Below, piece by piece: positions 1 through 6,747 of a stretch of 9,585 nt of DNA. Every line of letters starts with the position of its first letter. Position 1 is the first letter of the stretch. Location: assembly GCA_018815145.1 (NCBI GenBank), contig JAHIYL010000078.1, positions 1 through 9,585 on the forward strand, in the 5' to 3' direction. Both the position numbers and the translations under genes were made by a program. Below the pieces are notes generated by a model. It worked only from the letters and a program-made list of their open reading frames with translations. It searched no databases and was not told where the DNA came from. The DNA is from Nanobdellota archaeon. Lineage in GTDB: Archaea > Nanobdellota > Nanobdellia > Woesearchaeales > GW2011-AR15.

Positions 1-37
1 TTCCCCAGAATAAGCGAGGGGAAAAAGGGAATTTTTT
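1..37 (+). terminator. Hairpin plus T-run, possible terminator of a gene left of the window
   Basis: Bases 1-6 (TTCCCC) are the exact inverse complement of 18-23 (GGGGAA), with an 11-base loop. A run of six T follows at 32-37. This resembles an intrinsic terminator, although the T-run sits eight bases past the stem. The upstream gene lies outside the window, so the role is a guess. Confidence 0.25.
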
Positions 38-92
38 GCCATAACTAGATGTGAAAATGACAAGCTATGAAATACGGCGAGGTTTAACATAG

Positions 93-734
93 ATGAAAGA
101 TAAAATGGCAGAAGATTCATTCCTACTGGTCAGCCTGAAAGAGGACAAGGCAAAGAAGCTTGCACAAGTATTATCAAACGATACTTCCAGGAATATCCTG
201 GATTACCTGTCAAAGCATGAGAATGCGACAGAGACAAAACTCGCAAAGGATCTTGATATACCTCTTTCAACCATCCACTATAATCTTACTCATCTTGTAG
301 CTGCCAGACTAGTAAAAAACGAGGATTTCACATATTCTGAAAAAGGAAAAGAGGTTGTGCATTACTCACTTTCTAATAAAATAGTTATAATTGCACCTAA
401 AAATATGGAAACAGAAGGATTAAGAGAAAAACTGTTAAAATTTCTTCCAGTATTTCTTGTGATATCAGCAACAACCGCTGCAATCCAATATTTCAAGCGA
501 TTATCACAGCCTGTGTTCAATGCAGTGCCTCAAGCATTTGGTGTGGCAAAATCTGCAGCAGACAGTATGATGGAAGAATCTGTTGAGATGGTAGCAAGAG
601 CAGCTCCATCAGCCCAGATAATTGAAGTGCAGCCGCATTTCTTTGACAATATAGCTGTGTGGTTCTTCATCGGTGCTGTGTTTGGTGTAATGGTCTTATT
701 GATTATCACTCATATATACATGAAACGAGATTAA
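93..734 (+). CDS. Membrane-anchored winged-helix DNA-binding protein
   Basis: This 213-residue protein probably acts as a membrane-tethered transcription regulator. Residues about 20-95 read as an ArsR-like winged helix: a helix with TSRNILDYLS (31-40), a helix-turn-helix with the recognition helix near 58-72 (PLSTIHYNLTHLV), then a wing ending in VVHYSL. Two hydrophobic segments follow, about 115-134 and 186-208. They are separated by roughly 50 residues that should face outward, with a short positively charged end (MKRD) inside. The start at 93 is supported by GAGGT at 79-83, nine bases before the ATG; a second ATG four codons in is less well placed. The gene precedes the ABC transporter genes by 64 bases on the same strand, so it may sense membrane or envelope state and control them. 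That role is inferred. No ligand-binding domain is recognisable. Confidence 0.8.
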   Translation: MKDKMAEDSFLLVSLKEDKAKKLAQVLSNDTSRNILDYLSKHENATETKLAKDLDIPLSTIHYNLTHLVAARLVKNEDFTYSEKGKEVVHYSLSNKIVIIAPKNMETEGLREKLLKFLPVFLVISATTAAIQYFKRLSQPVFNAVPQAFGVAKSAADSMMEESVEMVARAAPSAQIIEVQPHFFDNIAVWFFIGAVFGVMVLLIITHIYMKRD

Positions 735-766
735 ATCTTCATAACTTCTCACAAGTGAACACTAAA

Positions 767-778
767 ACTTTAAAAAGT
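767..778 (+). promoter_or_regulatory. TATA-like box of the ABC transporter operon
   Basis: An A/T-rich box (CTTTAAAAAG at 768-777) lies about 27 bases before the ATG at 799. No Shine-Dalgarno sequence precedes that ATG. The spacing predicts a transcript starting at or next to the A of the start codon, that is, a leaderless mRNA. The transporter can thus be transcribed separately from the upstream regulator. Confidence 0.45.
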
Positions 779-798
779 AAAAAAAATATGCTAATTCT

Positions 799-1770
799 AT
801 GCCTCATCCGATAATCAGGTTTGAAAATGTCAAAAAAGGATATATGGATCATATTGTCCTCAAAGGCATAACCCTTGATATAAATCTTGGCGAGATATTC
901 GGGCTCATCGGTTCATCTGGTGCAGGAAAGACAACCTTTCTGAATATTTTGGTAGGATTTATCAAACCTGATGACGGAGAAGTCATGATACGCGTGGACG
1001 AGGTCATCAACCCTGAGATATCAGATTCTGAATTCAAGAGCATATATAGTAATACAAATGCAATAAAAAAGGTGTTTGGATATGCATCACAGAATCCTTC
1101 TTTTTATCTAAATCTTACTGTCCAGGAAAACCTAAATTATTTTGGCTGTCTGCACAATGTGCCAAAAGAGGTTATAAGATCAAACTCAGAATTACTCCTT
1201 AATATGATTGGTCTATCTAGTTTTACAAAGACATTGGGAAAGAACCTTTCAGGAGGTATGCAGAGACGCCTTGATATTGCATGCGCGCTTATCCATGATC
1301 CGAGGATCCTGATACTTGATGAACCGACAGCTGATCTGGATCCTCTGCTGGCAAGCCAGATATGGAGGATGATAAAAAAGATCAACAGGAAAGGGACGAC
1401 AGTGATTGTCTCTTCGCATCATATACTTGATCTTGAGGACGTATGTACTCGGATAGGTTTTCTAAAGAAGGGAAAGATGGTGCATTTTGGGACAATACAG
1501 GAACTGTCAAGAAAATTTTCAACAACACAGGAGATACATATTGAATCATACCCCGGAACTTATGATAAGATCATGTCTGATCTGAAGAGCTCTCTTATTT
1601 TCAAGATGGAAAACAGAGGGCATGAGATGGTGATATCGACAAAAAAACCAGAAATACTGCTTCCAAAGATACTTGAAAAACTGAAAAAGCATGATGAGAC
1701 CCTTATGGATATGAAGATTAATTCTTTGTCACTTGATGAGCTGTTTGCCAGGGAGATAAAATCAAAATGA
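799..1770 (+). CDS. ABC transporter ATP-binding protein (ABC-2 exporter type)
   Basis: This is the cytoplasmic ATPase that powers the permease encoded next. All nucleotide-binding motifs are present: Walker A GSSGAGKTT (38-46), Q-loop glutamine Q98 (ASQNP), signature LSGGMQ (150-155), Walker B LILDEP (171-176, catalytic Glu175), D-loop DLDP (179-182) and H-loop His207. The 323 residues include about 90 after the ATPase core (from about 235), typical of ABC-2 exporter ATPases in the CcmA/NatA/DrrA style. The stretch between Walker A and the Q-loop is somewhat long, with a polar insert near 65-90. The stop codon overlaps the permease start as ATGA, which implies coupled translation and a stable pair. 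The substrate cannot be read from this subunit; drugs, lipids, peptides or polysaccharide are all possible. Confidence 0.93.
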   Translation: MPHPIIRFENVKKGYMDHIVLKGITLDINLGEIFGLIGSSGAGKTTFLNILVGFIKPDDGEVMIRVDEVINPEISDSEFKSIYSNTNAIKKVFGYASQNPSFYLNLTVQENLNYFGCLHNVPKEVIRSNSELLLNMIGLSSFTKTLGKNLSGGMQRRLDIACALIHDPRILILDEPTADLDPLLASQIWRMIKKINRKGTTVIVSSHHILDLEDVCTRIGFLKKGKMVHFGTIQELSRKFSTTQEIHIESYPGTYDKIMSDLKSSLIFKMENRGHEMVISTKKPEILLPKILEKLKKHDETLMDMKINSLSLDELFAREIKSK

Positions 1771-3764
1771 AGCTACTGAAGATAATCTGGAAGAATATCA
1801 AGCTCCTATTGAGGTCAAAGACATCAGCTCTTGTCCTGATATTTGCACCGCTCCTCATCATACTGTTGGTCGGTGTATCTTTTTCAGCATCTTCTTCATA
1901 TTTTTTGAAGATAGGTGTATTTTCAGAAGAATATACTGCACTTACAGAATCTTTCATTGAAAACATTGATCAGGAAAGCTATTCAATAATTAAGTATGAT
2001 GATCAGGAATCATGTGTCAATGATATCAAATACGGACTCATACACACGTGCATAGTCTTTCCTCCTGGGCTTAAAGTAGATAATGAATTGCAGAGCGAGA
2101 TAACATTCTATGTTGATGAATCTAAGATCAATCTTGTCTATCTGGTCATTAATTCTCTTACTCATTCTGTCTCAAAGACAACCTCAGAGATCAGTGTTGA
2201 TCTTACCACGAACATTGTGAATACAATGTTTGATACTGACCGAAAGATATCAACAGCACTTGAGAAATTAGCCAAGATAGCTAGCAACAATGATGAGATT
2301 TATCTGGCAGAAGATTTCTCTTATGATAAGATCAAGAATTTGGACCTGGAAATTCCTGAAAAAGCGGATGTGGGCATTATCTCCTCTCCAATCCAGATAA
2401 TAATTGATGCCCTGAATTATACAAAATCAAAAGCTCTTACTGTCTCCAGAGAAGGCCTGTTGTTTTTGGAGGATCTTGAAAATGACCATCCTGAGGTCAA
2501 TATTTCAGAATATGATAGTTATAAGGATAAGTTTTTGGATATCAATACCACTGTCAGGAGAAAGTATGATGAGGTCATAGATGATATTGACAGCATGGAC
2601 AGAGTGATCCAGGATATTGATGAGAACATTGAGCAACTGACAACAAAATTGACATTCTCTAAGATTGCCCAGAGAGATGTTGTTCCAAAGCTAGAATTCA
2701 TGAAGATGCAGACTGAAGAGATCAAGCTGATAATAGGGGACATTAATTCAATACTCAAAGATGCAAGGAATAATATTGCTGCAATTGAGATAACTGCACC
2801 GGAAAACATTGTGGCACCTATAAAGAATAGGATAGAGCCTGTTGTTAAGGAAAAGTCAGCATTGAACTACATGTTCCCGACCCTGATTATATTGTTGGTC
2901 ATGTTTGTTGGTATCCTTCTCCCAACACTATTGATAATAATTGACAAGAATTCCAAGGCTTTTTTCAGGGTTTTCAATTCACCTACAAAAGACTATGTGT
3001 TTATTGTGTCAAACTATCTGACAAGCATTTTGCTTGTGTTTTTCCAGCTTCTGATAATACTTGCTGTGACAGAATACTTCTTTCCAATCAATATATTTGC
3101 CTCGCCTGCAATTCTCTTTGTGTCACTTTTTGCAACATCCTCTGTGTTTATCTTCATAGGTATGCTGATTGGTTATATCTTTAATTCTGAAGAGATTGCC
3201 ACAATAGCATCGCTTTCAGTCGGAAGTGCATTTCTCTTCACATCCGGTGTGATATTTCCATTGGAGAGTATTCCATCATATATTCTTGATAAGCTCAAAT
3301 TCAATCCATTTCTATTGGGTACAGACATCTTCAAGAAGATACTGCTCTTCAATGTGGGTTTTGATGAAGTCAGGTCTTCACTTTTGATACTCATTGGATA
3401 TTCAGTGATATTTATCATCTTGATTATTCTGGTCCAGAGGATATCTAAGATTAAGTTCCTGACTAATATACCTACAAAAAAGCAGATGCAGAAAGAGATA
3501 ATATTTGAATATTTCCAGATGGAAGATGTGCCGATAACCGCACTTCCTCAGTTTATTGTACATATCAAGGCCATGAGTGAGACAGAATTTGAAAAAGTTT
3601 TGCATGACAAAGCAATCCGGCTGTGGGCAAAGAAGGTTCTGAAAAGCCCGAAGCTATGCAGGGCATTAGATAAGATTGTTCCAAAGACAAAAGAGAAGAT
3701 AATTGAAGTACTTATGGAAGAGAACAACAGAAGAAAAAAATTAATGGAAAAAATTAATTCTTGA
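1767..3764 (+). CDS. ABC-2 type permease with a large extracellular coiled-coil domain
   Basis: This 665-residue membrane subunit partners the preceding ATPase. One membrane helix lies at about 21-40, followed by a soluble, presumably extracellular region of about 325 residues (41-366). A block of five helices then follows at about 367-392, 411-437, 445-470, 474-498 and 540-558. This 1+5 plan is that of ABC-2 exporters, including the YhgE/Pip type. The outer region contains a charged, heptad-like stretch (about 250-340) likely to form coiled coil. The last 100 residues (565-665) are hydrophilic and lysine-rich and should lie in the cytoplasm, which is long for this family. The gene starts inside the ATPase stop codon. 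Its last 11 bases overlap the convergent TrmB1 gene. Export of an unknown substrate is the best inference. Confidence 0.88.
   Translation: MKLLKIIWKNIKLLLRSKTSALVLIFAPLLIILLVGVSFSASSSYFLKIGVFSEEYTALTESFIENIDQESYSIIKYDDQESCVNDIKYGLIHTCIVFPPGLKVDNELQSEITFYVDESKINLVYLVINSLTHSVSKTTSEISVDLTTNIVNTMFDTDRKISTALEKLAKIASNNDEIYLAEDFSYDKIKNLDLEIPEKADVGIISSPIQIIIDALNYTKSKALTVSREGLLFLEDLENDHPEVNISEYDSYKDKFLDINTTVRRKYDEVIDDIDSMDRVIQDIDENIEQLTTKLTFSKIAQRDVVPKLEFMKMQTEEIKLIIGDINSILKDARNNIAAIEITAPENIVAPIKNRIEPVVKEKSALNYMFPTLIILLVMFVGILLPTLLIIIDKNSKAFFRVFNSPTKDYVFIVSNYLTSILLVFFQLLIILAVTEYFFPINIFASPAILFVSLFATSSVFIFIGMLIGYIFNSEEIATIASLSVGSAFLFTSGVIFPLESIPSYILDKLKFNPFLLGTDIFKKILLFNVGFDEVRSSLLILIGYSVIFIILIILVQRISKIKFLTNIPTKKQMQKEIIFEYFQMEDVPITALPQFIVHIKAMSETEFEKVLHDKAIRLWAKKVLKSPKLCRALDKIVPKTKEKIIEVLMEENNRRKKLMEKINS
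3731..3753 (-). terminator. Oligo-T tracts inside the permease 3' end, likely TrmB1 terminator
   Basis: Read on the - strand, just past the TrmB1 stop, there are two T-rich runs at about 3747-3753 and 3733-3740. Archaeal RNA polymerase terminates at such oligo-T tracts without needing a hairpin. They correspond to lysine and arginine codons in the last residues of the convergent permease. Confidence 0.4.
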
Positions 3765-4572
3765 TTTCTTTGGCAACAGGTTTCATCTCTTTCCAGGCCA
3801 GTTCAAACAGATCTTCAAGTGCGCGTGCAAAGAACGGTGTATTTATCCAGATGCCGATGTCATAGGTAGGATGTACTTCTGTATCATCAAGCACCATGAA
3901 TACAACTTCTTTGCCATCTACTACACAGAATCTTGCTTTGTTGTCAGTATTCCTTACTTCAGCAAATTTTGATACTTCATTCACTGCAGCCATTGCCTCT
4001 TTTGTTATCGGAGCACCAATCCTTATCTTTACTCCTCTTTTATGGATCTGCTCAAACACCGGAGAAAGCCCTTCAATCTTTCTCATGAGTCCCTGGGCTG
4101 TTGTCATGATTGTCACAGTCTCTTCAGCATTTTTGATAGTTAGCTCAAGATGGTTATAGAGGTTATGCCTTCCTCTCAGGCTTCCGGAAAGGTCGCTTGG
4201 TTCGATAAGATCAACTCCCTGAGTATGCAATGAATTGAGTTCCTTAAGGACATCAGTGTTTTTGAGATTGTCTAGTCTTTTTACGGCTTCGTCAGCTCCG
4301 ACACGGACATTTTTTTTGACCCTGTCAACAACTTCAGTAGGCGGCACAGCAATGTATTTTATTGGCTTTCCCAATTTCATGATGACAAAACCTTTTTTTT
4401 CCAAAGATTCCAGTACATCATAGCTCCTTGAACGCGGAACATTGGCAATGTCAGACAGTTCACCAGCTGTTGAGACCCCTCTTGAAAGTAGAGCTGTCCA
4501 AATCTTTACTTCATATAGGTTGAGATTGAAGTATCTCCTCAGCTTGCTTAAAAATTCATCTTTAACTATCAT
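3754..4572 (-). CDS. TrmB-family transcriptional regulator (TrmB1)
   Basis: This 272-residue protein has the two-part TrmB plan. A winged helix lies at about 16-78 (helix EVKIWTALL, recognition helix VPRSRSYDVLESLEKKGF, wing KPIKYIAV). After a short helical linker, the C-terminal effector region (about 125-270) has the phospholipase-D-like fold seen in TrmB proteins, with VTIMTTAQGL, VKIRIGAPI and the ending FFARALEDLFELAW. No HKD catalytic motif is present, so it should bind a ligand and not hydrolyse one. Known TrmB proteins sense sugars or control central metabolism; the ligand here is unknown. The ATG has a very strong ribosome-binding site just upstream. The gene converges on the ABC operon, so it need not regulate it. 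Base composition matches the housekeeping neighbours (38% GC in one counted 60-base stretch). Confidence 0.88.
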   Translation of the reverse strand: MIVKDEFLSKLRRYFNLNLYEVKIWTALLSRGVSTAGELSDIANVPRSRSYDVLESLEKKGFVIMKLGKPIKYIAVPPTEVVDRVKKNVRVGADEAVKRLDNLKNTDVLKELNSLHTQGVDLIEPSDLSGSLRGRHNLYNHLELTIKNAEETVTIMTTAQGLMRKIEGLSPVFEQIHKRGVKIRIGAPITKEAMAAVNEVSKFAEVRNTDNKARFCVVDGKEVVFMVLDDTEVHPTYDIGIWINTPFFARALEDLFELAWKEMKPVAKEIKN

Positions 4573-4580
4573 TCTTGAAA

Positions 4581-4590
4581 CCCTCCTTTT
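4581..4590 (-). promoter_or_regulatory. Strong Shine-Dalgarno site of the TrmB1 gene
   Basis: On the - strand AAAAGGAGGG precedes the ATG at 4572 by about eight bases. It is the strongest such site in the window and fixes the start codon. The gene is therefore leadered, unlike RNase J and the ABC ATPase. Confidence 0.75.
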
Positions 4591-4600
4591 GTTTTTTCAA

Positions 4601-4634
4601 TTGATTAATCATATCTTGATTGATTATTTTAATA
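4601..4634 (-). promoter_or_regulatory. TrmB1 promoter with a pair of near-identical repeats
   Basis: TTGATTAATCA (4601-4611) and TTGATTGATTA (4616-4626) match at 9 of 11 positions and are offset by 15 bases. The first contains the palindrome GATTAATC. A TATA-like TTAAAATA on the - strand (about 4625-4632) would place the transcript start near 4600-4605, within these repeats. Binding here would block the promoter, so autoregulation is a reasonable inference. Confidence 0.35.
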
Positions 4635-4642
4635 TGCTACTA

Positions 4643-4662
4643 CTATTAATATGTTACGGTTT
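4643..4662. repeat. Shared upstream element, copy 1 (TrmB1 side)
   Basis: These 20 bases begin CTATTAATAT and continue NNTACGNTTT. They match 8467-8486 at 17 of 20 positions. The element lies 71-90 bases upstream of the TrmB1 ATG in the same relative orientation as the second copy has to TrmB2. A weaker similarity (TTGTCTT against TTGCCTT) continues with a two-base offset. It may be a common regulator site. Confidence 0.4.
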
Positions 4663-4705
4663 TTTGTCTTGATTTAGTAGGTGCACATTCAGGGATCAAA
4701 TTTGA

Positions 4706-4739
4706 TGAAAATAGAAATCAGAATGATTTTTTAAGAAAG
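4706..4739 (-). terminator. T-rich tract downstream of the 5S rRNA
   Basis: Immediately after the 3' end of the 5S gene the - strand reads TTTCTT (about 4733-4739), followed further on by a T-rich stretch at about 4706-4715. Such tracts fit archaeal termination. The rest of 4663-4705 shows no gene. Confidence 0.3.
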
Positions 4740-4740
4740 G

Positions 4741-4852
4741 TGGACAGCGAACCAGGTTTCCCGTACGGAGTACAGTACAATCTGGTACGTCGGCAGTTTT
4801 AACTTCTGTGTTCGAAATGGGTACAGGTGGAACCCTGCCACTATGACCGTCC
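4741..4852 (-). rRNA. 5S ribosomal RNA
   Basis: This is the 5S RNA of the large ribosomal subunit, read on the - strand. The characteristic loop region CCCATTTCGAACACAGAAG, continuing into TTAA, lies near 4798-4821. The ends form the terminal helix: GGACGGT at the 5' end (4852 downward) pairs with the 3' GCTGTCC (4748-4742), with one G-U pair and one U-G pair. Inner helices are visible as TGGCAG with CTGCC and as ACCAG with CTGGT. The length of about 112 bases is slightly short but within the family range. No 16S or 23S gene is in the window, so it stands alone with its own promoter. It is not cotranscribed with TrmB1 as far as can be seen. The exact ends are set by helix pairing and could differ by one or two bases. 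Confidence 0.93.
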
Positions 4853-4874
4853 AATCACTCTGGAAATAATTTCT

Positions 4875-4886
4875 ATTTATAAAGAT
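4875..4886 (-). promoter_or_regulatory. TATA box of the 5S rRNA gene
   Basis: On the - strand CTTTATAAATAG lies about 27 bases before the 5' end of the 5S RNA at 4852, the standard distance in archaea. It is back to back with the RNase J promoter about 40 bases away. Confidence 0.65.
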
Positions 4887-4916
4887 TTCTCTAGATTGGT
4901 CAGTTTTTCAGGCAAA

Positions 4917-4926
4917 TTTTATAAAT
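4917..4926 (+). promoter_or_regulatory. TATA box of the RNase J gene
   Basis: TTTTATAAAT is centred about 28 bases before the ATG at 4950, and no Shine-Dalgarno sequence is present. A leaderless transcript starting at the ATG is expected. This also argues against an upstream start codon for the gene. Confidence 0.6.
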
Positions 4927-4949
4927 TGCATTTTTATATTTTATTATCC

Positions 4950-6287
4950 ATGATAGAGATCTGCACAGTTGGAGGATATTCTGAAGTAGGAAAAAACATG
5001 ACTGCAATTAAGTACCAGGATGAAGTTGTGCTTCTGGATATGGGATTGCAGGTTGATAAATACATTTCTGCAAAAGACGAGAATGATGATGATATAATCG
5101 ATGCAAAGGAATTGGCAAGACAGGGAGCGCTTCCTGATGAGACATTGATCAAGGATTGGAAAAAAAAAGTATTGGCAATAATACCGACGCATGCCCATCT
5201 TGACCACCTTGGAGCAATACCTTTCATGGCATCCAAATATGATGCAGAGATACTATGTACACAGTTTTCAGCAAATGTCCTTAAAAGGCTGATATCTGAA
5301 AAGGCCAATAAGTTTTCAAACAAGATAACTACTCTCGCAGTGAATTCAGTCTACCAGCTGTCAGAAAACATAAGGATTGAATTCATCAATTCAACCCATT
5401 CAACACCACAGACAGTCATGGTGCTGGTGCAGACACCTGAAGGAAGCGTACTTTACTGCAATGATTTCAAGCTGGATAATAATCCTGTGATTGGTGATAA
5501 GCCTAATTACAGACGACTAAATGAACTTGGTGCAAAAAAAGAGGTTAAATTGCTGATAATGGATGCACTTTATTCAAACCTTGAGAGAAAGACACCATCT
5601 GAATCTATTGCAAGAGAGATGCTAAGGGAAGTGATGCTGGGGGTATCTTCTAAAGATAAGGCAGTGATAGTGACCACATTCTCATCACATATTGCAAGAT
5701 TGAAATCCATTGTTGATTTTGGAAAAAAGATGAAAAGAAAGATTGTTTTCCTTGGAAGAAGTCTCGCAAAATATACAGAAGCTGCTGAAGAATGCGGCAT
5801 TGTAAATTTCTCAGATGATGTTGAGATATGCGGCTGGAGCTCTAAAGTAAGGAAAAAATTAAAAGAGATAGAAAAGCAGGGAAACAGAGAAAAGTATCTC
5901 ATAGTTGCTACAGGCCACCAGGGTGAACCTAATGCAGTACTTTCAAAAATAGTGAAAGGAAAATTGAGATTCAGGCTGTTTTCTGAAGACCATGTGATCT
6001 TTTCATGCGGAGTGATACCAAATCCTGTGAATATTGCACAGAGGCAGATTCTTGAAGATGAATTCAAGAAACATAAGGTGCGGATATTCAAGGACATACA
6101 TCAGTCAGGGCATGCATCAAGAGAGGATCATCGCGATCTTATAAACATGGTTAGGCCGGAGCATATAATACCTTCTCATGGAGATTTTTCAAAGACAAGC
6201 CATTTGATGAGCCTTGCACAGGAACTGGGATATCAGCCAGGAAAGACTGTGCATCTCATGCAGGACGGGCAGAGATTGAGTATATGA
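4950..6287 (+). CDS. Archaeal RNase J (beta-CASP metallo-beta-lactamase ribonuclease)
   Basis: This 445-residue enzyme belongs to the beta-CASP RNases, which degrade RNA 5' to 3' in the cytoplasm and take part in archaeal RNA maturation and decay. Metal-binding motifs are visible: HAHLDH (81-86), His150 (STHSTPQ), Asp172 (NDFK) and C-terminal His410 (PSHGD). The beta-CASP domain shows TTFSSHIARL (242-251), TGHQGEPNA (321-329) and SGHAS (386-390). The N-terminus (MIEICTVGGYSEVGKNM) is the usual family beginning. An in-frame ATG at 4827 was rejected because the extra 41 residues would be antisense to the 5S gene and match nothing in the family. The length is normal for archaeal RNase J without an extra C-terminal domain. 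The motif-III residue before Asp172 is Asn where Gly is common. Confidence 0.93.
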   Translation: MIEICTVGGYSEVGKNMTAIKYQDEVVLLDMGLQVDKYISAKDENDDDIIDAKELARQGALPDETLIKDWKKKVLAIIPTHAHLDHLGAIPFMASKYDAEILCTQFSANVLKRLISEKANKFSNKITTLAVNSVYQLSENIRIEFINSTHSTPQTVMVLVQTPEGSVLYCNDFKLDNNPVIGDKPNYRRLNELGAKKEVKLLIMDALYSNLERKTPSESIAREMLREVMLGVSSKDKAVIVTTFSSHIARLKSIVDFGKKMKRKIVFLGRSLAKYTEAAEECGIVNFSDDVEICGWSSKVRKKLKEIEKQGNREKYLIVATGHQGEPNAVLSKIVKGKLRFRLFSEDHVIFSCGVIPNPVNIAQRQILEDEFKKHKVRIFKDIHQSGHASREDHRDLINMVRPEHIIPSHGDFSKTSHLMSLAQELGYQPGKTVHLMQDGQRLSI

Positions 6288-6297
6288 GTTAATAATT

Positions 6298-6317
6298 TAG
6301 TTCTTTATTTTTTATTG
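6298..6317 (+). terminator. T-rich terminator after RNase J
   Basis: Ten bases past the stop codon the + strand becomes T-rich (TTTAGTTCTTTATTTTTTATT), containing a run of six T. This suits archaeal hairpin-independent termination. Confidence 0.45.
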
Positions 6318-6337
6318 TAATTTTATGGCGGAGATGA

Positions 6338-6604
6338 TGCAAGAAGTTGTTTACAAACTTCTGCACTGAAATTCATATGTAATTTCATGTGATTAAGACA
6401 CAGACGGGCTTAATTTCGGCGAAGCGAAATTAAATTTCCCTACGAGAAATTTAGCCCTACTCACCAAACGGAAAGTTTGTTTTCTGTAAACTTTAATTCA
6501 CCTATGGCATAGTTTGCCTTCAGCAAACTATAATTCGCTGTGAGCGAATTATTTAAGCCTGGTCAAATCATCACCGTCTATTATCTGCCTTCTTATGGAA
6601 GGCA
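6338..6604. repeat. Array of perfect hairpins in a gene-free region
   Basis: Successive stems, each checked base by base: 6338-6365 (TGC and AGAAGTT with AACTTCT and GCA, one bulge); 6367-6387 (TGAAATT, loop of 7); 6410-6433 (TTAATTTCG, loop of 6); 6431-6453 (TAAATTTC, loop of 7); 6472-6494 (AAAGTTT, loop of 9, or CAAAC-GTTTG at 6465-6479); 6509-6531 (ATAGTTTGC, loop of 5); 6530-6552 (ATAATTCGCT, loop of 3); 6586-6604 (TGCCTTC, loop of 5). Larger pairings may enclose them: GGGCT (6406-6410) with AGCCC (6453-6457), or GGCTTAA (6407-6413) with TTAAGCC (6553-6559). GGAGATGA (6329-6337 region) can pair with TCATCACC near 6569-6576. Arms are alike in style but differ in sequence on both sides together, as expected for a conserved fold. 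This could be a multibranched RNA on either strand or a DNA-level palindrome array. No protein gene or known RNA family was recognised. Confidence 0.7.
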
Positions 6605-6609
6605 AATGA

Positions 6610-6724
6610 ATAGAAAAGCAGCAACACCACCAATGGTGCAGGTGTGACTGGGGAAGCGCCCTTCGGGCTGTCACACGAGGTTCGAAGAACCGACTGCTGC
6701 CGGTTGGGGGGATGTTGCTGCGGC
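6610..6724 (-). ncRNA. Candidate GC-rich structured RNA gene, family unknown
   Basis: A GC-rich island in AT-rich surroundings folds into a closed domain. GCAGCAACA (6618-6626) pairs with TGTTGCTGC (6713-6721), and pairing continues inward for about 14 positions with one or two mismatches. Inside are GTGTGAC (6642-6648) with GTCACAC (6670-6676), capped by GCCC-TTC-GGGC (6658-6668), GGTTC-GAA-GAACC (6679-6691), and CACC-AAT-GGTG (6628-6638). The - strand is favoured: a TATA-like GGGATATAGTAA (6757-6746) lies about 27 bases before 6724, and right after the closing helix the - strand reads TTTTCTATTCATTT, a plausible terminator. The + strand cannot be excluded, and the domain may belong to one RNA with the hairpin array. 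It lacks the conserved cores of RNase P RNA (GAGGAAAGTCC-like) and SRP RNA (GGAAG...AGCAGCC-like), and it is not a tRNA. Confidence 0.5.
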
Positions 6725-6747
6725 AAGAATCAAATTAGAGCATAATT

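Noticed and set aside
3754..4572. Phospholipase-D activity for TrmB1
   Set aside because: The effector region resembles the fold but has no HxKxxxxD motif, as usual for TrmB regulators.
4827..4949. N-terminal extension of RNase J from an in-frame ATG at 4827
   Set aside because: It would be antisense to the 5S gene, overlap both promoters and add 41 residues foreign to the family; the start at 4950 has a TATA box at leaderless distance.
5570..6097. 175-codon open frame on the - strand within RNase J
   Set aside because: Fully antisense to a well-recognised enzyme, with no family features or promoter; a shadow frame, as are the other frames inside the ABC, pcna and TrmB genes.
6331..6577. 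C/D box guide RNA (GATGATG near 6334 on +, GTGATGA near 6571-6577 on -)
   Set aside because: C-like boxes occur, but no D and D' boxes at the usual 12-base guide spacing; such short boxes arise by chance.
6338..6604. CRISPR array
   Set aside because: The units are inverted repeats of differing sequence and spacing, not identical direct repeats with even spacers, and no cas gene is present.
6677..6691. tRNA T-arm (GGTTCGAA)
   Set aside because: The stem pairs GGTTC with GAACC around a three-base loop, and no acceptor, D or anticodon arms are present around it.
6325..6724. RNase P RNA or SRP RNA
   Set aside because: Neither strand shows the conserved RNase P core (GAGGAAAGTCC-like, ACAGAA) or the SRP helix-8 motif with GGAAG and AGCAGCC.
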